From Triops longicaudatus (taxonomy: Eukaryota > Arthropoda > Branchiopoda > Notostraca > Triopsidae): a stretch of 64,000 nt of DNA. The notes beneath the pieces were generated by a model. That model was not told where the DNA came from and searched no databases. It worked only from the letters and a program-made list of their open reading frames with translations. Made by a program: the position numbers and the translations under genes. Positions 52,937 to 62,604 of this stretch are shown here, piece by piece. Position 1 is the first letter of the stretch; every line of letters starts with the position of its first letter. The stretch is from NCBI GenBank assembly GCA_022885665.1, contig JAGQDJ010000179.1:92113-156112 (forward strand), read 5' to 3'.

Positions 52937-53613
52937 TGTTTCGTTTGGGATTCAGATCGGTTTGGTAACCATTCGGCAAGGAAACAATTTGAAAACACTA
53001 CTTCGGTTTAGGGCTTGTTTTGACCCTCCACGCCATCTATTGATTACGGGGTAACGAGCTGCTTGCAACGAAACTTCGCACGCTTTCGAACACACATTCG
53101 AACTTCCAACTTCACAGTTCAGCCATTTTATACGCGAATTGAGTATTTTTTGGGTTATACACCAGGCGCCCTATATTTAGTTTTCCCATTATAATCTAAC
53201 TGAAAGTAATCTAACAAAGCAGAACGAAATTTAAAGCAGTTAATCGGCGTGCCCATACAAACCGTGGCCAAATCAGTACAAAGGAAAGGTAAGTTAGGTT
53301 AGGCCAGATTAAATTCGGCAATTCTTATTTGTGAATTTCTCGCAGCTTCTACCAAGGCTGTGCACGTGCGGACTTGTCCCTTGTCTCGGATTTACGTCTG
53401 GATTAAACCTATTTTTGAATTGGTCAACTCCGCCAAGCCTCTTTTTAGTGAGTTGAGTTTGCGCTTGGATTTGGAAGCCAGCTGTAAAGGAAGGAGTTGG
53501 AAGGAAGTTGGATTTCGAGGCTTAGGAATTTGGGATTTTCTAGAAAGGCGGAGGTTCCTTCTAGAAAATTTTCTTTGGAGGACGTAATAATTTCATTACA
53601 TGAATGCATACAT
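52937..53613. other. Upstream flank of NUP188
   Basis: Presumed promoter region of NUP188. A consensus plus-strand donor (AAAG/GTAAGTT) at about 53289 could belong to a divergent transcript, but no coding exon is attached to it. The 75-codon open frame at 53360-53587 has no recognised domain. Confidence 0.35.
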
Positions 53614-55162
53614 CAGGGCCTAAAATAGTGGTAAAAAGATACTACACACTAATGGCAAATGTTACCACCCACCATTTATTGCTTTATCACTATTTTTCGA
53701 ATAATCGGAAAAAATGGGCGAAATACGACCAGCAGGAAAAATGAATGGTATAGGAAATGGCAATTACAACTTATATTCTTGCATGGGCTACCAAGCAGAT
53801 AACAAGAAACACATAAGACTACAAGAAATATCACAACAAGTATCACTCGCTGACAAGCCCACAGGGAAAATATGCCATTGTTTAACAAAACTTTTAACAA
53901 AGTTGCTACAGGAACAAATGCTTTAGCCATGATAAAACAAGCAAAAGCTCACATATTTGACTAGTTAATGATTTTGGGCCTATTTTAATCACATTTTAGA
54001 ACGAATACATACCAATTACCTATGGTAATTCTTTTCGATAGAGACCGTGCTTGCAGACCTATGATGGCAAACCAGCCAGGAAGATTTATAAATTCGACTC
54101 TAATGCTATAAAACAGAAAGCCCCTATGCACTGGTTATTAACGACCGGTTCGATTATTAAGTTTATCTGACAATTTCATAAAACTGATATAACTTTGTTT
54201 TAAGATTAATAGGATATAATGTCTTGTGGAAGGAGGCATTATTTACCTTACACAATGAAATACAGTGGCAGCGGGTTGCCGTGTTTCCCAGAGAACTGCC
54301 ATTTACCCGTCAAAGATTTTACTGTCAACATCATATTGACTTCGACCCACCTAAAATCCGCTTTGTTATTTTGGGAATCGGAGTAGTAGCAAATATAATA
54401 GCACACATATGTGTAGTGGTCCACGGGAAGATTTCGTACTTTTGTCACTAACCATGAAGTTGACCAAGAACTTGAGAGTTGACGAAGAAGTTGACCATGG
54501 GAGAAAAATCTTTACATGAAAATCCCCAACAACTGTCGAATGCTGCACGAAAAGTAATCATAGAATAAGTAGTTGCGCAAATAGAAGAGATCACACACGT
54601 TTTATATATTGTACGGATCCTTAAATTGCGTCAATTAGTTTTAGTGAAACGCGAATGAAGAATCTTCATTCGCGTTTTACTTGAATCAAAGAATACAGTA
54701 TCATTTGAGATGCTACACACTTTCCAAAAGTTACTGCACAAAGTGTGAACTACACACTTTCGTAAAAGTTACTTTCGTAGTTCNAACGCGAATGAAGAAT
54801 CTTCATTCGCGTTTTACTTGAATCAAAGAATACAGTATCATTTGAGATGCTACACACTTTCCAAAAGTTACTGCACAAAGTGTGAACTACACACTTTCGT
54901 AAAAGTTACTTTCGTAGTTCACAATACACACGCTGGGGGAAGCAAAAGTGCAAAACAGGGAATTTGAGAAAACCGGGCTCTCTTTCTCTCCTTGCTGCAC
55001 CAATAGCCTACACATAGGCGATGGGGCTTTGCCTTCTGCCTACCTCCTTCCTTCTTCACAGTTGGGGCGGTGTGGAGACTACACACTTTCGTAAAAGCTA
55101 CTACACACTTTCTAAAAGCTACTACACAATGTGTGTATTACTACACACTATTTTAGGCCCTG
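53614..55162. mobile_element. hAT-like non-autonomous DNA transposon
   Basis: The element is bounded by perfect 17-bp inverted repeats, CAGGGCCTAAAATAGTG at the left and its complement at the right. The flanking octamers are GCATACAT and CCATACAT (7 of 8 identical), consistent with an 8-bp hAT target duplication. Near the right end the word CTACACACTTTC followed by AAAAG recurs several times, like subterminal transposase-binding repeats. No transposase ORF is present. The real length is probably about 1.41 kb, because 137 bp appear to be duplicated by the assembly around the N at 54784. Confidence 0.65.
54648..54920. repeat. Exact 136-bp duplication flanking a single N (assembly artefact)
   Basis: 54648-54783 and 54785-54920 are identical base for base and are separated by the only ambiguous base in the window (54784). 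This is the signature of two contigs with overlapping ends placed side by side with a one-base gap rather than merged. Each copy starts with a near-perfect palindrome (54647-54677 in the first). Confidence 0.8.
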
Positions 55163-56657
55163 CCATACATACACACATTTTAAGGTGGAATGCAGAGCCG
55201 CTCGTAACAAAAGCTCAGAATATGATAGTTCAGCTTTATTTTTACAGGACAAATTTTACATAATGTAAAATTTACTTAAATGCTACTTTTAGAAAGTGAA
55301 CGTATATTTATGTTTACTAAATAATTTAGTAAAAATTTAAGGAATTTTGGAAAAATCAATTTTGCCAAACTTCCTTACATTGTAACATTGCATTGAGAAA
55401 AAAAAACTTTACACAACAAGCTACAGAAGTTTGATAGCTAATTCAATTGGTAAAACCCGAAGACGAATTCCTCGTGCAAGGTATACTGTTTGGTATGGAA
55501 ATTATGGCTTTACATTTTGAAAATCTGCACATTCAATTACAGAAACATCCAAAATTTAGTTTCGCGTGCAATGCGTTAACACATGACAGGGCTTGTGTAC
55601 ACTATAGCCGAATAAAAGAAGCAATTATAAATCAAGGGTGCTCATGCCCCCTTAGGCCCAAAAGGAGTCCCCTCAGACCTTGGTGAAGCGTAAAAAAAAA
55701 CTCTTTTTCTGGTGACATTTCAGATTTGGGCTAGGGGCAAACTCCTCCCGGTCGGAAATCTTGTCCATTTCTCTGGAGTTCATTCCATCGCACGGTTTTC
55801 TGCATATTACATAATCCATGACTTTTGGTACCCTGACGTGAATTGGATAATTTCGTGTTAAGCGAGACTGAGGCGAAAGATTATCCTGTAGACAACTATA
55901 TTATTGCGAATATAATATTTAAGATTTTGTTTTTACAATTAACGCTACTTCTCCGTGCGCATGAGTAGCTTAGAATACACGTTTCGCAAAAATTCCGCAT
56001 ATACGGTAATCACGAATGAAGGATGACAGATTACACTTAACTGTATACAGTTAGAAGTTCCTAGAAATGTTTAATCTCGAATCAGTTTAATGTTAATCAG
56101 TTAATGATTAATCTCGAGTGAGAAGGACGAGAACGACTAGCCCATTTGTATACTGTAGCTCTTATGCCACCAGTGAATTAGCTGAAACAATTACAAAAAT
56201 GTACCGTCAAAGTTAAGAGCCATGGAGTATTTTCAATAACGCATATGCAGTTAGATCGAGCTATGATCATGGTTAAAATATGAGAACTTGAACCAGGAGC
56301 TCTGAGGAAGGGAAAATTAAAAGTGCTTGTGCAGCATTGCATCGTCCGTTGAGTAATTATTTTAAAGATCAAACGTAAAAATATGAGGTGATTAAAAACC
56401 TGCTTTTGGCTCATATTTCTGGAATGAAACTGACAAGTATTTACGTCAGTATTTGTAATTAGGGTAGATAGAGGAGAAAGCGTAACATAAGCATATGAAG
56501 CACTCAATGCTTGTAAGTTTAGCATTAAGACTTTCCATTGTACGTTCCCTTACACTTGTTTTAAGGTGGAGAAATGGTACACAGACAACCAGCTTCTAAA
56601 GCTTTCCTATAAACTTGTGTCAAAGCAGGCGTAAGTTGGCTTATAATACTACCTATG

Positions 56658-56693
<36 letters not shown>

Positions 56694-58872
56694 CGAGCCG
56701 AACCGAAGTCGGTCGTTGTCAAACCGACTCGAGTCGGAGTCAGTAAATAAGCTGAGTCGAGTTGGAGTCGACCATTGTCGAGTCGAGTCGATGTCTACTC
56801 GACTCAGTTCGAGTCAAGCCGAACTGATTCCCAGCCCTAGTGTAAACCATGGAATTTGCATAAAATATTATAGTATATTGGTAGCTCTTACTTTAAAAAA
56901 TGAACAGAAACTTACCGGTGAAATGAAATATCAAATTTGTATGGGATTCTGGGCCAACGGCTGAAGAAACCATGTCTCTTTCACTCGAATAGGCCTATAC
57001 TTAAAACACTAGTTTTGACACTTAAATGCTAATGTGTGATATATTAGGCTTGTCAGCACATTTAACGTGTTAACATCGCCTGTATAGTGCTCTGTCCCGA
57101 ATGATTCGTTACTGACGAATGGAAAGGAAAGCAGGCATTTTAAATCCGTTGGATACAACCAACGTTTATTTTACTTTTCTTTTTGTTCTTTTAATTATAA
57201 CATAATACGAATTAAAGTGAGTAGGACAAAACATCCCATAACTTTTTCGTCTCGTCACGCAATGCACACGAAACAGGAACTCTGCATGAAAACGGTCCTA
57301 TGCTAACGGAGCAGAATTTTTGCTCTACAGTTAGCGGTTTGTACGCCATCCTATCGTACTCATTCCGTGACTCGTTGGCACATAGCGTGATTAGAAAGGG
57401 AGGGGGGGGGGGGAGGGGACGGAATAGCTCTTATGTACAAGTAATACAAAAATCAGTACATAAGACGTAAATTCTTTAGCTCTTAACATATAATAAATGA
57501 AATTAATAAAATAAGCTTACATTTGCCAAAATTTTGTAGACAAAATAGTTCCCGAAAAATTAAATTGTTGCGCTTTTTATGAGGAATTGATATCAAATTT
57601 TTCATTGTCATGTTAATTAAAGTACGCGGAAATTGTGCAAAAATTATTGTTAATGTGAAGCGCAAAACAGAACAATCCATTCAAAGTTCTGACACAGGTA
57701 CTCAATTGTAATTTTACAGGACGCATGAAAACTCGAAAGTGTCACATCTGGACAGTTTTGAAGAAGTTTTTTTTTAAAAAAAAAAGAAAAAAGAAAAAAG
57801 TCGTGTTGTGTTATACAAATGGCAAAATATACAAAACGGCCATTCACACTAGTACAATGCTACAACGGTTCTACTTTCATTTTGCTATATGTACCTAAGT
57901 TTCCAGAAACATCATCCAAATCTATAATTTACTAAACTTAAGCACTGTCGAAGTGCTAAACTGTCGAACTAAAAGTCGAACAATGTATTGGCATCTACGT
58001 CTTACGACCATGACATGTGCTCGATATGTGCCAAAATTCTTCTCCTTGTGGCATCGATTTACGTCAAAGCAGCCTGTGTAGAATTTGCAAAGGGACAATT
58101 AGCGCTTGCAACGGTACGGCAAAGAAAGGAACTGAAATTGTTCGAATAATTGCATGTTTCTAAATGCTTATCACGTAAGCATTAAACAGTGCGTTACATA
58201 AAACTTGTCCTTATCAAGACACTCCAATGCAGAGTTATTTTACAGAAGACATATTGTCCAACTTAAACGGTTAAGTTTTTGTTATAGTTTAGTCCTCTTT
58301 TGTGAAATACAATAGTGACGCACTTTATTCGGTTACCTTAAATCAACTTCTTAGATTATAATTCCGGTCAACAATTTTGTCTTTATACAAAATGAAATAT
58401 AAGAAGTTTAAAACCGTTCCGCACCTTCTACCGAATCTTTTCCCCTTGTTAACTGAGCTCTGTTTTCCTCACGAAACCTTTGCACAAGGAATTTCTGAGG
58501 TTTTATATGAATCTGTTATTTTACAACCTCCAAATACGATTCGCAAATTACTACCAGCGTGTATACATGTAATTCTTGTATACTTTAGCACATGCTGAAA
58601 TTCGCCGATTCTCTTCCTTATGCTGAGACCGATATCGGAGCTACAAAAATAATGTATATAAATAATATAAGAGTGAAGCTATCTTTCCAAAATGTCAATA
58701 GTTACCAGTCGAATCAAAAATAAAACTTTATACAGAGTACAAGAAAATACTTAACATTTGCACTACATGCGTCAAACGCAGGTAGAAGACACAAGTTGAA
58801 CAGGCTGTCATTTAAAAAATCCAGAATACAAAATATTACAAACAATACTGAATTTCACCGGACAAAACTCAA
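55163..58872. other. Repeat-rich region without recognised genes
   Basis: No coding domain recognised on either strand. It holds a 28-nt poly-T run (56662-56689), a GAGTCG-rich segment (56691-56840) and a poly-G tract near 57404. The sequence up to 58872 is the presumed 3' flank of the pogo-like gene. Confidence 0.4.
56691..56840. mobile_element. Possible hAT terminal fragment with GAGTCG repeats
   Basis: The words GAGTCGAG, GACTCGAGTCGG and ACTCGACTCAG recur on both strands. The right edge reads GATTCCCAGCCCTA, whose complement (TAGGGCTGGGAATC) resembles known hAT ends. A matching opposite end was not found, so it would be a fragment. Confidence 0.3.
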
Positions 58873-60699
58873 TTACACACTTTGCGATCCTGCATAACAT
58901 TTATGGCACACCGTCCATTTTTCATCTTGTCTAGACTGCGATAAAGGACCTCCACAAACACAGCAATAAACGTTATTAACTCTCTTCCCATTAAACTCTT
59001 TAACATTAACGTCCTCTCCAATACAATCATTATCAACATTCTCCCCATGAGCGTCATTAAAAATAACATTATCGCCATTTAGCTCATAGTCTTCTTCAAC
59101 GTCAGCGTTTTCGTGCTCAATTTCCACCTTGTCAAGTTCGTCTTCCGAAGGGAACGTCACTTCAAGCTTCCTTTTCTTGCTCCTTGCCGTGTTCCGTCTC
59201 GGCGTCGTTTCGCTTCCCTTCTCCTGCACTTTTACTTCACCTCCAGTTGGCTCTGTCATCGCTCTCGTACGTATCCGTTTCCTCCGACTCGATCTTCGGA
59301 GGGGCGTTTCTTCACACTCGTTATTCAAAGATTCATGTTCAGAAATACCCTGTTTTTCTTGCTGCACTGTCGATAACCTACAAGCTGCCCTTTTGCCACA
59401 CCCTTTTCGCCTACCAGCCGTTCCAATTCGACATGTTCCGGAGCTTGGCTCAATCAAAAACTCTACATTTCCAAGCTTATTCGGGCTAAATGGGAAAATT
59501 CCCGTGCTTTTAAAGCCGGTAACGGCGTGTTTAACGCATGTGGCTTGCATATACGCATTTCCTAACAGTTCTGCGACCTGGAAAACAGTAACTACCCTTT
59601 GAGGATGACAAAAGAGCCAATTTTCAATTTCCGTGGCGTAAAACAGCTTCACGGACTTCACGAAAGCGACCTGCAATGGTTGCATTTGTAATGAGCTACC
59701 GAGAGGCAAGTTAACTAAGGAAATGAAATTCACTCTTGCTGTCTCAACGACGTCATTGCTGTTGGTGTAGTTCTGATGACCGTTTAACACCAAAACAACC
59801 GGATCTTCTTCAGACGGTTTAACGTGAGCTGCAAAGTGCTTGAGCCACTTGACGTACAAGTTAGCTTGGACCCAACCGGATTCGTGACAACCGCCTACGG
59901 TGCCAGGTGGCGCTCCGTTCAAGAGTTCTGGGGTCAAACGGCATCGTGGGAAGATCAACATCGGTGGAACATAGCTTCCAACTGCAGAGACGCAGCTAAC
60001 GAGCGTAACTAACGCTGTTTTCTCGACAGATGGCAGTTTCTGGACTGCGCAGCCATTGTTCAAGGTGACGACCTTGGTTTTGTTGTACTGGCTGCAGGTG
60101 AAGGCCGTTGCGTCGACTGCGTATAGGCGATGAGGTGCGCAGTTGATATCCTCCAGTTCATTTTTCAACGTCCTGAAGAATTTTTGGACATCTTCTCGCG
60201 TGTAAGCAACAGGTGGTTCTTCCAATGGCTCCGGTTCTTCGACAGGCGGGGGCGTGTCTTTCGGTGATTTGGGGCGTGACAATCCTGGACTAGCACTAAC
60301 GAAGATTTCAGGGTGGCGCCCCAAAAACAGTTTGATCCATCTTTCACCAGCCTTTCCTTTGTATTCTGAAAATGGGTGAGGCAGATTGTTCTCTTTGGCA
60401 AGTTCAAAGGCCTTTACGCGCAGGTTTGCTCTATTGATGCGGGAGTGGGTGTTTTGCATCTCCAGGCAGTAGTTGACCAATTCTTGTTCCAAGTCGGAAG
60501 AAAGCACGGGTTTGCGACCAAGGCGTGGGTTAAGGATATCTTCAGGGTCTGTGTGCAAATTGTCCCGCAAGGTGCTACGTGGAACGCCAAATAAAAGCGA
60601 GGCTTGACGGGTTCCCATTTCCTTGTTGTTAACGGCAGCGACAGCCTCTAACAGTCGTGTGCGGTCCATTGTGATCGATTTACGTTTTTTGGACATCAT
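58873..60699 (-). CDS. Pogo/CENP-B-like transposase-derived protein, catalytic triad lost
   Basis: A single uninterrupted frame. The start chosen at 60699 (MMSKKRKS) gives 608 aa; the frame stays open to an ATG at 60801 (642 aa, numbering used here). It has a Psq-type HTH (about residues 45-85, FGVPRSTLRDNL), a CENP-B-type HTH (about 95-170), a DDE_1 domain (about 222-445), then a basic/acidic tail ending in a CxxC...CxxC motif (C613, C616, C632, C635). Relatives carry three catalytic Asp in DETG, DGH and LQPLDV contexts. Here they read AVDATAF (D230), VLNGHQNY (N340) and MQPLQVAF (Q377), so two of three are replaced while surrounding blocks such as YVPPMLIFPR and GAPPGTVGGCHESGW are kept. 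A TTTTTCTAG acceptor just upstream (exon from 60724) hints at a spliced 5' leader. No flanking terminal inverted repeats were found. Domestication is inference. Confidence 0.85.
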   Translation of the reverse strand: MMSKKRKSITMDRTRLLEAVAAVNNKEMGTRQASLLFGVPRSTLRDNLHTDPEDILNPRLGRKPVLSSDLEQELVNYCLEMQNTHSRINRANLRVKAFELAKENNLPHPFSEYKGKAGERWIKLFLGRHPEIFVSASPGLSRPKSPKDTPPPVEEPEPLEEPPVAYTREDVQKFFRTLKNELEDINCAPHRLYAVDATAFTCSQYNKTKVVTLNNGCAVQKLPSVEKTALVTLVSCVSAVGSYVPPMLIFPRCRLTPELLNGAPPGTVGGCHESGWVQANLYVKWLKHFAAHVKPSEEDPVVLVLNGHQNYTNSNDVVETARVNFISLVNLPLGSSLQMQPLQVAFVKSVKLFYATEIENWLFCHPQRVVTVFQVAELLGNAYMQATCVKHAVTGFKSTGIFPFSPNKLGNVEFLIEPSSGTCRIGTAGRRKGCGKRAACRLSTVQQEKQGISEHESLNNECEETPLRRSSRRKRIRTRAMTEPTGGEVKVQEKGSETTPRRNTARSKKRKLEVTFPSEDELDKVEIEHENADVEEDYELNGDNVIFNDAHGENVDNDCIGEDVNVKEFNGKRVNNVYCCVCGGPLSQSRQDEKWTVCHKCYAGSQSV

Positions 60700-60801
60700 T
60701 GGAGTAATAATAGAGTAGCAGTGCCTAGAAAAATAAGAAGTTTGGTGAGAATAGTCTTTGTCGTGGCTTGCAGAGGGAGGTATGTAGGCGACATTAGGCA
60801 A

Positions 60802-61682
60802 ACCAGCAATCTTTTGATGTAGTAACTAGCTTGTATTGCTAGTTATTCCCTACACATCCTCGTTCCCAGGGCGGTAGGGGTTTTTAAAACCCCAAAAATG
60901 TTACTTTCGTAATGGCAAGCATTGGCGCCTACCAAGTGTCCAAAGTAATGCATATTCACCCCCCACACACACCAAATTACTGGGTACGGCACTGTTGCTA
61001 TAGTTTTTCAGCGCAAGATATAAAATTTTTGAGACAATATGGTGACATAACTTTTTGATAATTGGGACACAAAAAGATTTGCTATTGCTCCTAGTTTGCT
61101 ACGTAGTGCTCCAAGCCATATAAACTGTACTTAAACGGTAGGAATGATAATTAAACGTGCCCTGTTAGTTAGCTAAATTTAATTAAATTACGATTGTTAC
61201 TCTTTTGTCCTAATATCAAAGTAAATTTGCTAAGCACCTGGATACTGCGAAAAGAATGTTTGAAAACAGTCTCTCGCTTGTTTGACACCAGTGACACCTA
61301 GTGGGAAGTACTATAACCGCAAGGGTGCTTAAAGGAGATTAGGCCGTCGCACGGGAATAGGTGGGGAAGCCTTCCCCGTGACGTAACGCTAGAGAGAAGG
61401 CGCGCGGCTTTCAATTCTCAGGAAGGTGTCATTTTCTGATTGTTAAATAAAGTTTTCCGTTAGTCATAGATTTTGTTTTTGTTTATGTAAGTGTAATTGC
61501 TGGAAAATAAATAGTGGTTACAGTAATGAGTTATTATTTCTGAAGAGTCTGTCAAAGTAGAAGTGTCTGTCAAAGTTCACGGGACTCGGACTCTCACATA
61601 AGGGAGGAAGTAGCTGTGAAATTAATACAATCATAAATCAAATCAAATTTTAACAAAACACATAAATTATGTACTTATCATA
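60802..61682. other. Flank between transposase-derived gene and LTR element
   Basis: Presumed 5' flank of the pogo-like gene. No TIR partner and no exon recognised. A GC-richer piece with a GGAAGCCTTCCCCGTGACGT-type sequence lies near 61365-61385. Confidence 0.35.
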
Positions 61683-61862
61683 TGTAAGAGTGCCTTTGGT
61701 AGCTGACTAGTAGTATGTGACCTAACCGTAGGGTTAAATTGGCATGTACTTCATAGTAGCTTGACCTTGTCCTTTGCTATATCCTCTATTGTATATATTG
61801 GTGTTTGTTACACTACATAGTCATTCGTTATTCTTGTCACTTGTGAAATAAACCCCAATACG
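61683..61862 (+). mobile_element. 5' LTR-like direct repeat
   Basis: It shares AAGAGTGCCTTTGGTAGCTG, GTGACCTAACCGTAGGGTTA and GGCATGTACTTCA-type blocks with 62184-62358 in the same order and orientation. It starts with TG. It is about 180 bp. The copies differ at many positions, so the insertion is old. Confidence 0.6.
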
Positions 61863-61942
61863 AAGTCGGGCTGTCCAGTAGAGCAAGTGCCTAGGATAGT
61901 TCAAAAAGAAGAGAGGAAGTTGTACAGAGACACAGAACATTA

Positions 61943-62149
61943 TTGGATTGGGAGGATGATGACGACTTGCCCATAGAAGAAGAACAAACCGTGGAGAATT
62001 TTGGCGAACCTGGAGCAAACAGCGATGAAGATTTTGATGGACCTGGTGAAGACGAGCGAGCAAATTTTGCTGAAGAACGTCGGTCGACAAGGTCTCGAAA
62101 GCCTCCGGATCGATTTACAAATGTTGAACCTGGAAGACCCATTTGTTAA
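61943..62149 (+). pseudogene. C-terminal remnant of an LTR-retrotransposon polyprotein
   Basis: A 68-codon frame rich in Asp/Glu ends with a RRSTRSRKPPDRF motif a few residues before the stop. That basic motif is common near the end of Ty3/Gypsy-type pol polyproteins and in Copia linkers. It is sandwiched between the two direct repeats, so nearly all of the internal coding region has been deleted. Confidence 0.5.
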
Positions 62150-62183
62150 GTTGTGGGGTTAATTCTTTAAAAATGCGGAGAAT

Positions 62184-62358
62184 TTAAGAGTGCCTTTGGT
62201 AGCTGCGGTGGTTTGTGACCTAACCGTAGGGTTAAATTGGCATGTACTTCACAGTACCTTGACTTTGTCCTTTGCTATATTCTCCGTTGTTTTTGTTGAT
62301 GTTTACACTACATGGAGTCAGTCTTTATCCTTGTCGCTTGTGAAGTAAGCCTAGTACG
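62184..62358 (+). mobile_element. 3' LTR-like direct repeat
   Basis: Second copy of the repeat at 61683-61862. It is preceded by a short purine-rich stretch (AAAAATGCGGAGAA) that could be a polypurine tract, as expected just upstream of a 3' LTR. Confidence 0.6.
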
Positions 62359-62478
62359 TTACACAAATGCTAGTTATATGCTCTATGATAACGTTAATTA
62401 ATTATATAGTTTTCATATAGGATGACAAATGCTGTGTCAGATAAACCAGGATACGTATTACTTCACTGTTCGCAGCAG

Positions 62479-62604
62479 GGGCGTAGCCAGGAATTTTTTC
62501 GGGGGTAGGGGGGCGCAACTTTTTCTTGATGCTGCCACTGAGCTTACTTGCACACAAGATTTTTTTTTTTTGGGGGGGGGTGGGGGGCTTCGCTGCGCCC
62601 CTGC
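62479..62604. mobile_element. Possible small element with CAGGGGCG ends
   Basis: The left end is CAGGGGCGTAGCCAGG and the right end in reverse complement is CAGGGGCGCAGCGAAG. The terminal 12 bases match at 11. A poly-T/poly-G run lies inside. No target duplication was seen, so the boundary call is weak. Confidence 0.3.

Noticed and set aside
52365..52979. 204-codon continuous ORF starting MPNGYQTDLN as the NUP188 first exon
   Set aside because: It reads through two introns (52849-52904 and 52575-52652). Splicing with a short first exon ATG at 52936 gives better family agreement.
53676..53930. 84-codon hydrophobic minus-strand ORF inside the hAT-like element
   Set aside because: No transposase motif; hydrophobicity comes from T-rich codons in AT-rich DNA.
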